Shown here piece by piece: positions 35,511-43,769 of a stretch of DNA of 64,000 nucleotides. Source of the DNA: JAALKW01 sp963974485 (lineage in GTDB: Bacteria; Pseudomonadota; Gammaproteobacteria; Legionellales; Legionellaceae); the NCBI GenBank assembly GCA_963974485.1, contig CAXBBS010000003.1, positions 1 through 64,000 of the forward strand. The letters run 5' to 3'. The stretch's first letter is position 1, and each line of letters starts with the position of its first letter. The notes under the pieces were generated by a model, which worked only from the letters and a program-made list of their open reading frames with translations, was not told the DNA's origin and did no database searches. The position numbers were made by a program, and so were the translations under genes.

Positions 35511-36314
35511 TTATTTTTGATCTTTTTTATCTTTTTTATTTTGCTTATCTTGCTTATCTAACACAACCGCTTCGGGCTCGGCCGACAAAGAACGAACAAA
35601 CGTGCGCACTTCTTCTGACGATAATTCCATGTTTTTTCCCCGCCCTAAAAAGCGCGGCATGGTGAGTGAACCATAACGTATACGTGTCAAACGACTCACT
35701 TCAAGACCTTGCGATTCCCAAAGTCGTCGGACTTCTCGATTACGCCCTTCGGTTAACACCACGTTATACCAAGTATTCGCGGCTTCACCACCTTGAAAAG
35801 CTAAGCTTTTAAACGAAGCCACACCGTCATCCAGCTCAACACCGTTGATGAGTGCCTTTTCCATCTCAGGCTTAACGCGGCCATGCACACGAACGGAGTA
35901 TTCTCGTTCAATCGCATAACGTGGGTGCATCAGTTCGTTCGCTAACGTCCCGTCGTTTGTAAAAATTAATAAACCTGATGTATTGATATCCAAACGCCCG
36001 ACTTGAATCCAACGTCCTCGCTTGAGAATAGGTAAGTTATCAAAAACCGTTTTTTTATGCTTAGGATCATCTCGACTACTAATTTCACCGACAGGTTTAT
36101 GATAAATTAAGATCCGTGTTCTTAACGGCAGATTCAAAGGATTTCTAATTAACTTGCCTTTGACTTTAATTTTATCGTGAGGTGCTACAACGTCACCAAG
36201 CTGGGCTTGTTTCCCGTTTAATTGCACCATACCGTTTTTAATCCACACTTCCATTTCGCGTCGCGACCCAAGTCCTGCCTGACTGAGTACTTTTTGTAAT
36301 CTTTCACCGCTCAT
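35511..36314 (-). CDS. rluB: 23S rRNA pseudouridine-2605 synthase RluB
   Basis: The protein of about 267 residues has an N-terminal S4 domain (RLQKVLSQAGLGSRREMEVWI) and the RsuA-family catalytic motif GRLDINTSGLLIFTNDG with the nucleophilic Asp, plus EGRNREVRRLWES. It ends in a Lys/Asp-rich low-complexity tail. The ATG at 36314 overlaps the trpS stop (TAATG). The usual scpA and scpB genes between trpS and rluB are absent. Confidence 0.94.
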   Translation of the reverse strand: MSGERLQKVLSQAGLGSRREMEVWIKNGMVQLNGKQAQLGDVVAPHDKIKVKGKLIRNPLNLPLRTRILIYHKPVGEISSRDDPKHKKTVFDNLPILKRGRWIQVGRLDINTSGLLIFTNDGTLANELMHPRYAIEREYSVRVHGRVKPEMEKALINGVELDDGVASFKSLAFQGGEAANTWYNVVLTEGRNREVRRLWESQGLEVSRLTRIRYGSLTMPRFLGRGKNMELSSEEVRTFVRSLSAEPEAVVLDKQDKQNKKDKKDQK

Positions 36315-37528
36315 TAATAATCCAACCCCATAGCTTCGCGTACATCGCAAAGTGTTTTTTGTGCATCTGCACGTGCTCGTTCACTGCCTTCTGCGGCAAT
36401 GCGTTTAACCGAACCCATGTCCGACTCATAATCACGTATATTATCTTGTATTGGTTTAAGCTCTTGATTGATCGCGTCAATTACCGGGCGTTTGCATTCA
36501 ACGCAACCGATGCCCGCAGAACGGCAACCTGTTTGAACCCAATCTTTGACCGTATCATCCGAATAAATTTTATGAAAATTCCAAACAGGACAAAGCTCAG
36601 GATTACCTGGATCGGTACGTCGCACGCGCGCAGGATCCGTTGGCATGGTCAGTACTTTTTTCTCAACCATCGAAGGTTCGTCACGCAAACTAATCGTATT
36701 ACCGTACGACTTTGACATTTTTTGGCCATCAAGGCCTGGGATTTTAGCATGTTCTGTCAACAAAGCTTGAGGCTCTGATAAAATCAACTTGCCAATCCCT
36801 TCTAAATAACCGAATAAACGTTCTTTATCACCCAGCGCCAAATTTGCTTGTGCTTCAATCAAGGCACGCGCCGTATTCAATGCATCATGACATCCATCTT
36901 GTTGAAACGAGGTCAACAGATTTTTATACAGCTTTGCATTTTTCTTACCCATTTTTTGAATGGACTGCGAAGCCAGGGCCTCAAAATTAGATCCTCGCCC
37001 ATATAAATAATTAAAGCGCCTCGCAAGCTCTCGCGTTAATTCAATATGAGCAACTTGATCTTCACCTACGGGAACCAAATCACCTTTGTAAATAAGCACA
37101 TCAGCACTTTGTAATACGGGATAACCTAAAAATCCGTGCGTAGAAAGCTCTTTTTCGTGTAATTTTTCTTGTTGATCTTTATACGTAGGTACACGCTCCA
37201 ACCAACCCAGCGGCGAAATCATAGACAATAATAAATACAGCTCTGCATGCTCAGGCACCCAAGATTGAATAAACACACGTGAAAGACTCGGATTCACACC
37301 GCAAGCTAACCAATCCACCAATAAATTCCACACGTGCTGCTTAATCGCACCCGGCTCTTCATAATGTGTGGTCAAACCATGCCAATCGGCTACAAAAAAA
37401 TAACAATCATACTGATGCTGCAACTGCACCCAATTACTTAAAACACCATGATAATGTCCCAAATGCAAATGCCCTGTAGCACGCATACCAGACACCACAC
37501 GTTTATTATTACCTTGCAATACTGACAT
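36314..37528 (-). CDS. trpS: Tryptophanyl-tRNA synthetase
   Basis: This class I synthetase has RATGHLHLGHYHGVL (HIGH motif), the tryptophan pocket and DGQKMSKSYGN (KMSKS). It is 404 residues, longer than the 330-residue E. coli type, with a C-terminal extension containing CRSAGIGCVECK. Long TrpS variants of this kind occur in several gammaproteobacteria. It is 21 bp downstream of yciO and abuts rluB. Confidence 0.95.
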   Translation of the reverse strand: MSVLQGNNKRVVSGMRATGHLHLGHYHGVLSNWVQLQHQYDCYFFVADWHGLTTHYEEPGAIKQHVWNLLVDWLACGVNPSLSRVFIQSWVPEHAELYLLLSMISPLGWLERVPTYKDQQEKLHEKELSTHGFLGYPVLQSADVLIYKGDLVPVGEDQVAHIELTRELARRFNYLYGRGSNFEALASQSIQKMGKKNAKLYKNLLTSFQQDGCHDALNTARALIEAQANLALGDKERLFGYLEGIGKLILSEPQALLTEHAKIPGLDGQKMSKSYGNTISLRDEPSMVEKKVLTMPTDPARVRRTDPGNPELCPVWNFHKIYSDDTVKDWVQTGCRSAGIGCVECKRPVIDAINQELKPIQDNIRDYESDMGSVKRIAAEGSERARADAQKTLCDVREAMGLDY

Positions 37529-37549
37529 CTATTCCCTCACTGCTATATC

Positions 37550-38170
37550 TTATTGGAAAGGCGTTGGATCACCTTGTCCTTCTCGTACAATCACAGGATA
37601 CTCTCCTGTTAAATCAACCACGGTCGTTGGCTCAGAACCACAATAACCACCATCAATAATTAAATCCGTCTGGTTACCCAGCACATCTCGAATCGCTTCA
37701 GGCTCACTGAGTGGTGTATGAGATCCGGGTAAAATCAACGAACTACTCACCAACGGTGCATTCAAACATTCAAGTAGCGATAAAGCAATCACATGCTGAG
37801 GCACACGTAAACCTAACGTTTTACGTTTAGGGTGCAACATTAAACGAGGCACCTCACGCGTTGAATTTAAAATAAACGTGTAAGGCCCAGGCGTAAAAGC
37901 CTTCAAAAGCCTAAAAATAGGACGACTAACCTGCGCATACGTCCCAAGCTCTGATAAATCACGACACACCAACGTCATGTTATGATCTTTATTTAGCTCA
38001 CGAAGCTTTCTGATACGATCTAACGCCGATTTATTTCCTAGAGTACATCCCAAGGCATACCCCGAATCAGTCGGATATACAATTAAGCCACCATTTGAAA
38101 GAACTTTTACAGCCTCTCGAAGTAATCGTGACTGGGGATTATCTGGATGAATCGCAAAAAATTGACTCAT
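37550..38170 (-). CDS. yciO: YciO family protein (Sua5/YrdC-like fold)
   Basis: The protein of 206 residues begins MSQFFAIHPDNPQSRLL and has GGLIVYPTDSGYALGC and the nucleotide/tRNA-binding surface of Sua5/YrdC enzymes, which make threonylcarbamoyl-AMP. YciO paralogues generally act differently from TsaC, and their role is unsettled. I choose the ATG at 38170 by the conserved N-terminus, with GAGGA upstream; the frame extends to 38197. It is probably the first gene of yciO-trpS-rluB-rlmD-relA. Confidence 0.92.
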   Translation of the reverse strand: MSQFFAIHPDNPQSRLLREAVKVLSNGGLIVYPTDSGYALGCTLGNKSALDRIRKLRELNKDHNMTLVCRDLSELGTYAQVSRPIFRLLKAFTPGPYTFILNSTREVPRLMLHPKRKTLGLRVPQHVIALSLLECLNAPLVSSSLILPGSHTPLSEPEAIRDVLGNQTDLIIDGGYCGSEPTTVVDLTGEYPVIVREGQGDPTPFQ

Positions 38171-38262
38171 AGTTAGCACATCCTCTTGCTTTATCAATAC
38201 GTTACGAAAAACGATGCTTTCTCAGCACGTTAGTATACATGACTCTTTGCACAGTTTGTATT

Positions 38263-38997
38263 TTAAGTTTGTTTGGGGGACTCAAGTGGTTTACACGCAT
38301 CATCAACTGGGGTTACACGTGCCTTTGGTGCAAACATCGAAATCGATGCAGCCCTTGACGACGAACATGATCGAGGTTCCAACGGCGTAAAAGCCAGCAT
38401 ATCTTCAAAATAACACAATTGAGCTGGCTGCAATTGCAGTAATCGATGCGATATTTCGGATAAATAAGTTTGAATGCGTGGAGCTAATTCTGATTTAAGT
38501 GCTTTAGCTTGAGTCGAATTTAATGCATTATTGTACTGATAACCAAGCGTTACATGAAAATGACTTGGAACATTTCTTTCATATTTATAATATTTAGCTA
38601 ATGCGTGTATCCAATCAATACTTTGCTTATCAAGCGCAACATCTACCTGAAGCGCCCCATTCGTATACAAATCCGCGTACGTCAGCGTAGGCGTAATTTG
38701 ACGTTGCTGTAACACTTGGCTCAATTGGTCAAAAAATTCTTGCTTAGATGCAACATAACCACCCCATTCGACATGACGATGTTCCACGGCCTCTTGAGTA
38801 AATAAATTAATCGCCGTGACATGCCAACTTGAAAGAGGCAATATTGAATAAAAATCAGTAATATTTTTATCATGAATTAATGTATTGTAAATATTAAACC
38901 AACCATCAAATTCTTCCTCGAGATTCAGCTTACAAATCACCGTGTAACCTGGAAAAGGCAAGTAGTTACCTTGATCATCTAGTTTGTATTTTGGCAT
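38263..38997 (-). CDS. 2H phosphoesterase superfamily protein (DUF1868-like)
   Basis: The 244-residue protein carries two H-x-T motifs, SWHVTAINLF (about residue 58) and HFHVTLGYQY (about 162), the paired catalytic histidines of the 2H superfamily, which includes 2',5' RNA ligase-like and 2',3'-cyclic phosphodiesterases. The start DDQGNYLPFPGYTVICKL matches DUF1868 proteins. Substrates are likely cyclic phosphates of nucleotides or RNA ends, but the actual one is unknown. It is a stand-alone gene. Confidence 0.75.
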   Translation of the reverse strand: MPKYKLDDQGNYLPFPGYTVICKLNLEEEFDGWFNIYNTLIHDKNITDFYSILPLSSWHVTAINLFTQEAVEHRHVEWGGYVASKQEFFDQLSQVLQQRQITPTLTYADLYTNGALQVDVALDKQSIDWIHALAKYYKYERNVPSHFHVTLGYQYNNALNSTQAKALKSELAPRIQTYLSEISHRLLQLQPAQLCYFEDMLAFTPLEPRSCSSSRAASISMFAPKARVTPVDDACKPLESPKQT

Positions 38998-39118
38998 ACA
39001 TGCGCTCCCAAGCCCTGCACTGTCCTGTGCGTACTAATAATACGCATAGATTATAGCTTGAAATCTGTTAAGATAAAAACAAACGAGAATAATATAATAA
39101 TAAACCAGGAGCGTCATC

Positions 39119-39334
39119 ATGAAAAAAACATCTGTGGCCGTAACGGCTTTCATCGCGGGTCTGTCGCTTGCGTTCGTTGTTCCAACCAGTTATGCCGAAT
39201 CAAAACCCGCCGCTAAAACCTCATGTCAGAGTGATAAACCATGCAGTTGTGCGAAAAAATGCCCTTACAATCACAAAAACCATAAATGCAATGCAACATC
39301 TAAAGCAAAAGCACAGCCAGACATCAAAAAATAA
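39119..39334 (+). CDS. Small secreted Cys-rich protein
   Basis: The 71-residue protein has a signal peptide (about 1-26, ending SYA-E) and a mature part of about 45 residues with five cysteines, four of them in SCQSDKPCSCAKKC, plus histidines (HKNHK) and many lysines. This composition suggests metal or thiol chemistry in the periplasm, but I recognise no family. GGAG precedes the ATG by six bases. A 17-bp inverted repeat separates it from the convergent secreted coiled-coil gene. Confidence 0.75.
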   Translation: MKKTSVAVTAFIAGLSLAFVVPTSYAESKPAAKTSCQSDKPCSCAKKCPYNHKNHKCNATSKAKAQPDIKK

Positions 39335-39340
39335 AACATC

Positions 39341-39389
39341 TAATTTCTCGAGCTCTTAAGTATTTAGATAAAAAGAGCTCGGGAAATTA
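39341..39389. terminator. Long hairpin between convergent small-protein genes
   Basis: TAATTTCTCGAGCTCTT (39341-39357) pairs with 39373-39389 with one G-U or mismatch position around a 15-nt loop. The AT-rich outer arms could act as the U-tract on either strand. A bidirectional terminator is the simplest reading. Confidence 0.6.
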
Positions 39390-39404
39390 ATACAACTTAC
39401 TAAT

Positions 39405-39737
39405 TTATTGGACTTTTTGAACGACATCATATACTTGTTTGATCTGTGCTTGAAGTTGTTTTTGCATGGTTTCCATGCGTTTATTCATGTCTTTATTCAT
39501 ACCTTTCATTTGAGATTGAAACGCATCCTGCATATCTTTCATCTGCTTTTGATGTTGCTTATTCAACATTTGCATTTGTTTTTGCTGCGTTTCTTGCATG
39601 GTTTTCATTTGGGATTGAAGTTGCTTATTTAAATTCTGAATTTGATCAGACGCACCCACCGCTGCAGCAGCATAAGCAGGTGATAGGCTCGCACATAGCA
39701 GCACGCCCCCTAATGCATATCCTGTGATTTTTCGCAT
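39405..39737 (-). CDS. Secreted coiled-coil protein rich in Gln, Met and Lys
   Basis: The 110-residue protein has a signal peptide (about 1-23, AYA-AA), then a single predicted coiled coil of about 75 residues built of QMK/MNKD-type heptads (SQMKTMQETQQKQMQ), with 17 or so methionines and no cysteine. AGGAGGTG lies before the ATG. I recognise no function; methionine-rich periplasmic coiled coils may bind metals or serve as oxidant sinks, which is speculation. Confidence 0.75.
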   Translation of the reverse strand: MRKITGYALGGVLLCASLSPAYAAAAVGASDQIQNLNKQLQSQMKTMQETQQKQMQMLNKQHQKQMKDMQDAFQSQMKGMNKDMNKRMETMQKQLQAQIKQVYDVVQKVQ

Positions 39738-39871
39738 ACAACACCTCCTGTGATAAATGAAATTGAGTAAACGCTATTTATTAATATAGCTTAAAAAAAT
39801 CACTATGTTTACCTTTTTGAATTTATTTATTTCAATTGATTAACAACCAGGGCCTGCAGAGCCTAAGCAGT

Positions 39872-40243
39872 TTACAGTCCCAGGGGTTGCATCCTCTTCG
39901 CCATCAGAAGACGTTGGCCTATTTTGGCGCCGGGAAAAATGGTGAGGCTTTGTTCGCTTCGTTTGCTTTGTTCCATAGCATGCCCGGAATCTACCTGGTT
40001 CAGCCTTATGATAGCACTAGCGATTGTCTGCTTTTCAGGCAGATGTTCAACACTTTCCAACGTCGAAGGATCATCAAGATTAGGACCTCCATGATGATTT
40101 TTTCTCGTAGGATTTGATAATCGACCGTAAATATATTTTACGGGCTGTATAAGAAGATTATTAACAATTGCAGGGAGAATGTCACTGAACGGCTGAAGTA
40201 CTGTAAGAAAAATTCTTATGATCTTAGGATCTGCTTTTACCAT
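39872..40243 (-). CDS. Hypothetical protein
   Basis: I do not recognise this 123-residue frame. The first 45 residues are moderately hydrophobic (IRIFLTVLQPFSDILPAIVNN) and the rest is polar and basic. The opposite strand also has an open frame, but it lacks an initiation signal. The start context is weak (GTAGGG well upstream). It may be a real small gene or chance. Confidence 0.4.
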   Translation of the reverse strand: MVKADPKIIRIFLTVLQPFSDILPAIVNNLLIQPVKYIYGRLSNPTRKNHHGGPNLDDPSTLESVEHLPEKQTIASAIIRLNQVDSGHAMEQSKRSEQSLTIFPGAKIGQRLLMAKRMQPLGL

Positions 40244-40377
40244 AAAATGACGGACACCCTACTAAGAGCAGTAAAATCAACAAAAGAAGGCGGTTAAAGC
40301 GCCTAAAGGAGGACTATACTCAAGTCAGAAGCAAATAATAGCCCTTACATGTGATACAGGGTTACAAGGAGAAGCAT

Positions 40378-40887
40378 ATGATTGGTCTGGTTTTACTCTA
40401 TGTGGGTTGTGTATTATTCATCAATGGTTTGACGATGTTAGGGCATATCAGTAACAAAGAATCCATCATTATGAATATCTTCACGGGACTCTTGGCGGTG
40501 ACGGTTGCGATTTATAACATCTTCGTGGTCACTGCAGGCGTTGCGTCTGCTGCTTACGGTTTATTATTTGCCTTCACCTACCTTTGGGTGGCTTACAACA
40601 ACATCACGCTTCAGGATGGTCGCGGATTAGGGTGGTTTAGTTTATTTGTAGCAATTACCGCAACAGCAGTTACTTATGATACGTTTATTTCAGCGCATAG
40701 TATCCGCGATTTTTGGTTGGCAATAAACTGGGGTTGCTGGGTTGTTTTGTGGTTTGGGTTCTTTTTACTGGGCGCCTGCGGAAAAACAAGTCTCACACGC
40801 CCCATTGCGTACCTGGCTATTGCCGAAGGTATCTTTACTGCATGGGTTCCGGGGTATCTTCTGCTAAGCGGACATATGCCGGCATAG
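40378..40887 (+). CDS. AmiS/UreI family urea or amide channel
   Basis: The 169-residue protein has six hydrophobic helices and reads LLYVGCVLFINGLTMLG at its start and LLFAFTYLWVAYNN further on, typical of AmiS/UreI. UreI forms hexameric urea channels that support acid resistance; AmiS serves amidases. The ATG at 40378 has AAGGAGA five bases upstream; the frame extends to 40351. No urease or amidase gene lies in the window, so the partner is unknown. Confidence 0.9.
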   Translation: MIGLVLLYVGCVLFINGLTMLGHISNKESIIMNIFTGLLAVTVAIYNIFVVTAGVASAAYGLLFAFTYLWVAYNNITLQDGRGLGWFSLFVAITATAVTYDTFISAHSIRDFWLAINWGCWVVLWFGFFLLGACGKTSLTRPIAYLAIAEGIFTAWVPGYLLLSGHMPA

Positions 40888-41416
40888 GACAGCAGAACAT
40901 TGGGCGCCGTCAAGTTGTGACAGCTAAAAGTTACGTACACACCAGGCCAAATAAAATGTGATAAGTTTGCTAAGGGATGTCTTTTGAAGCACCTGCGTCA
41001 TTAAACTGCCAACACAGGGGAGTATTTTATTTAGGCTCCCGTTGGTTTATATGAGGCCATACCTACCTTATAACAAACACATTTAACGTTTTTATTAAAA
41101 TGTCCGCGCGCGCAAAGAAGGCAGAGGGCTTAGAAGCACCCAATGCAACTTTACCCCTGAGCTTCTTTAAGGTCTTTGAATGTCAGGATATCTGTAATCT
41201 TCTGTCGGAGAACTTCTCGGCTAACTTGAAGCGGCTATGTCAAACATAGTAAGTAGTGTGCAAGGCTGCTCCTTCATGGCTTAGTGTGCGTTTGTAAAGC
41301 ATCTTGCTGTTCTCAAATAATGCGGTCGACATCATCATAACAAACATCAAATAAAATCGTCGACCGCTTCGTAGCTTTACAAAAACCCAACCCCAAAAAC
41401 AAAAGGGATAAAGGGA
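40888..41416. other. Noncoding stretch with nested inverted repeats
   Basis: No convincing gene is visible in these 529 bp. A 10-bp outer arm TTTGTAAAGC (41291-41300) pairs perfectly with 41374-41383. Inside it, GCGGTCGAC (41322-41330) pairs perfectly with 41359-41367, giving a nested, cruciform-capable element of 93 bp. A weaker hairpin GGGAG/CTCCC (41018-41040) follows the channel gene. One copy of a 28-bp dispersed repeat lies at 40960-40987. Confidence 0.6.
40960..40987 (+). repeat. Dispersed 28-bp repeat, copy 1
   Basis: GATAAGTTTGC-AAGGGATG-TTTTGA occurs here and at 43292-43319 with two mismatches. Both copies are in intergenic DNA. Similarity fades downstream (TTAAACTGCC against CTAAACCGC), suggesting an old duplicated segment. 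Confidence 0.6.
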
Positions 41417-42319
41417 TTAAGGGGTAAAAGCCCGAACACATCGAATGCGGTGGGAGTTGCCCTTAGAGTCATCGAACTGATTGCCATTGCGGAAGACCTC
41501 GGCCCAGGCCTCGTTCGCTGGAGAGGCGGTAGACTCGGTGGAGCTCCAGTAGGTGCCCGTGTTAAAACCATCCACAGCGACTCTATTCTCATAAAGACAA
41601 TTCAGTTGGTCTTTCGCAGGTAAGAACCAGTCGGTAAATCCATCACTCTCATAGGTGGAGCAAATACCTGCAGCATAGCTAGCTTCGGGTAATCCAATAG
41701 CACCAGTAAGCATGTTAACAATCGTCGTCGTATTCGTGACACCATCGGTGTCGCTTTGTGCGCCTGTCTCTAAGCCCCGCACACCCCAGTCTAGATTCGT
41801 ATCATTATCCGTCGTTGCGGCAATTAAATTAGCTTCTCCACCGCCTGAGGTTAAACAAGCAACCGTGCCACCGCCATAGCTATCGCCAATGGCAATGGGG
41901 GTTGCTGATGATAAGGTAATGTTTAATGTATCGCCTGGGAAGGGTTCATTACATTGCAATGTTCCGCCGCCTTGTTGACATAATACGGGTCCACCCACCA
42001 CATTTCCTGAAAGTTCACTCCCTGTGACCACGAGTGTTAATGTACATGACTCTTGATAACCTAAGGTCAAAGGATTACCGCAATTACCCGCTGTTGTGGT
42101 TCGACTAACGCCGGGAATGTCTGTCATGGTCAGCGTATGTGGTAGCCTAGATTGATTGGTTACGGTGTATTGAATGGTTGCCGTACTGCTCGCATCCACG
42201 GTAACCTGTGTGTTGGTTAAGGGTGTAAAAGTCCAAACAGGAGTTGCCTTGGCTCCACTCAAAAAAAACACACCCGCAAGCGTAATTAATCCAAGAGAGA
42301 ATCTACTAAAATGCGTCAT
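41417..42319 (-). CDS. Secreted surface protein with DUF1566 (Lcl-like) C-terminal domain
   Basis: The 300-residue protein has a signal peptide (about 1-25). A beta-rich domain follows, with paired cysteines (ATPVWTFTPLT, QSRLPHTLTM, GNCGNPLTL, ESCTLTLVVTG). The C-terminal half matches DUF1566: DWFLPAKDQLNCLYENR, YWSSTES and HRIRCVRAF. In Legionella the collagen-like adhesin Lcl ends in such a domain. The ATG at 42319 has AGGA eight bases upstream. It lies 10 bp after the barrel protein gene and probably shares its transcript. An adhesin role is inference. Confidence 0.8.
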   Translation of the reverse strand: MTHFSRFSLGLITLAGVFFLSGAKATPVWTFTPLTNTQVTVDASSTATIQYTVTNQSRLPHTLTMTDIPGVSRTTTAGNCGNPLTLGYQESCTLTLVVTGSELSGNVVGGPVLCQQGGGTLQCNEPFPGDTLNITLSSATPIAIGDSYGGGTVACLTSGGGEANLIAATTDNDTNLDWGVRGLETGAQSDTDGVTNTTTIVNMLTGAIGLPEASYAAGICSTYESDGFTDWFLPAKDQLNCLYENRVAVDGFNTGTYWSSTESTASPANEAWAEVFRNGNQFDDSKGNSHRIRCVRAFTP

Positions 42320-42329
42320 GTTGATATTC

Positions 42330-43115
42330 CTATGCATGATAAGTTAGGTTAAATAAAAATCCATTGGTATACAGATGATTGAGCGATAAACCGGTATTTA
42401 AGGTTTGATAGGATGCTCGGTCCAGTTGGCTTTTGCCCCAGTCTGCAAACTCATACCCAATACCCGCTTGCCAATGTTCGCAAAAATCACGCTGGATACC
42501 CGCACCTACCGTGTATGTAAACGCTGTGGTTGTGTTACTTGCAAAATTAGGCATGGCCAGTGACCCAGCTTGCGTGGATGTATTATTAAAGCTGTGGGCC
42601 TGGTTAAAACCAACCCCTAAACTTCCGTTTATCCAAGGGGTTGCTATATATCCTCTGTCACTCAATAATTTACCTTTCACGGCAACATGGGTATGTTTTA
42701 TTTTATAGCCATATTGAGCATTGTTAAATTGTGAATCGGCATCATCCCAAATATTTCCTGACAAAGAAGCATTGCCCGTTGTGGCTACAGCAAGCCCGAT
42801 TTGCCCGTCTAGTTTATCGCGCAGTGGTTTTTGAAGACCTAAAAAAAGTTCGCCATCGGCCAACACACGCGATGTACGATTCGCTGCGTAGGTTTTTACA
42901 ATCTCAGGTGCCAAATAAAACGTTTGTGTTTTGCCTGCACTTTCCCAGACCGGACCCACGCTCAGTGTTGCAACACCGGATGATTTCAACATATCCGATA
43001 CTTTAGAAAGTGAAGAGGTAATTGAGGGGAGGTGCTCTGCTGCAAAGCCAACAGGGCTAATCAGGACCAAGGAGGCCGTAAGTAATGCATAATTACGCCA
43101 AGTTTTACGTATCAT
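42330..43115 (-). CDS. Outer-membrane beta-barrel protein
   Basis: The 261-residue protein has a signal peptide (YALLTASLVLISPVGFA-A) and alternating amphipathic strands with aromatic girdles. It ends GFLFNLTYHA, close to a barrel C-terminal strand. I judge it an 8-12-stranded barrel of the autotransporter/OmpW-like type without recognising the family. The second ATG (43115) sits seven bases after AAGGA, while the first (43121) is too close, so I take the second. It is coupled to the DUF1566 protein. Confidence 0.75.
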   Translation of the reverse strand: MIRKTWRNYALLTASLVLISPVGFAAEHLPSITSSLSKVSDMLKSSGVATLSVGPVWESAGKTQTFYLAPEIVKTYAANRTSRVLADGELFLGLQKPLRDKLDGQIGLAVATTGNASLSGNIWDDADSQFNNAQYGYKIKHTHVAVKGKLLSDRGYIATPWINGSLGVGFNQAHSFNNTSTQAGSLAMPNFASNTTTAFTYTVGAGIQRDFCEHWQAGIGYEFADWGKSQLDRASYQTLNTGLSLNHLYTNGFLFNLTYHA

Positions 43116-43291
43116 CGCCATATCCTTATGGGATTATTTAAAATTTAGTATTCATCATATAAGATAATAAAACAATAAGGCAAGCAGCGGGTCTATGGCT
43201 GGAAACTTTCATCTAATATTGCTATCAAATGAGCAAATTTTTTATTGCGTGCTATACTTAAATTAAGCCAGTAGCCAACGACTTTTGAGCC

Positions 43292-43319
43292 GATAAGTTT
43301 GCCAAGGGATGTATTTTGA
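43292..43319 (+). repeat. Dispersed 28-bp repeat, copy 2
   Basis: Partner of 40960-40987. It lies in the 287-bp gap upstream of the barrel protein, where I see no gene. Confidence 0.6.
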
Positions 43320-43408
43320 TGACGGTGTTGTGCTAAACCGCTTCAGTGCGGGAAGCCTGAACTTTCACAATCACAGCCCACCTGAATATCAGGGTTCAAA
43401 GTCATTGG

Positions 43409-43717
43409 TTGTCGGTTTTTTTTCTTAACGAACAACCCCCATCACCCGAACTTTGTGTTCAAGCAGATTCAAAAGAATCGACGATCCAATCATTTCCTTT
43501 AACTTTTGCTGTGGCTTTATTTGCTAATCTTTATAAATTGGCTAGGATTGGTTTTTGCGCTAGTGTTGCTTTAATCATTGACGCTATTGGTCGTTGTGTT
43601 GCCTCAGCAACACAGCATGATGGTGGGGCTTACAACAGTATTCCATTTATCCATGCCACCCGTGCCATTTTGAATCAACAGCCAGGCAAGAAGACGGTGA
43701 ATCTTTTCTCATCTTGA
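43409..43717 (+). CDS. Hypothetical protein, weak start
   Basis: The frame encodes about 102 residues with one hydrophobic segment (FPLTFAVALFANLYKLARIGFCASVALIIDA) and a polar C-terminal half. Only a TTG is available as start and no ribosome binding site is clear. It could be the 3' remnant of a longer gene. I do not recognise a family. Confidence 0.35.
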   Translation: MSVFFLNEQPPSPELCVQADSKESTIQSFPLTFAVALFANLYKLARIGFCASVALIIDAIGRCVASATQHDGGAYNSIPFIHATRAILNQQPGKKTVNLFSS

Positions 43718-43769
43718 TGTACCATCGTGTTCTTTTATAAACACCCACACACAAATATCGCGGAGCCTC

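Noticed and set aside
39119..39334. Small Cys-rich protein as a classical metallothionein
   Set aside because: It has a signal peptide and too few Cys in the wrong spacing for known bacterial metallothioneins.
39836..40117. Plus-strand frame opposite the 123-aa hypothetical gene
   Set aside because: No initiation signal, and composition typical of an antisense shadow.
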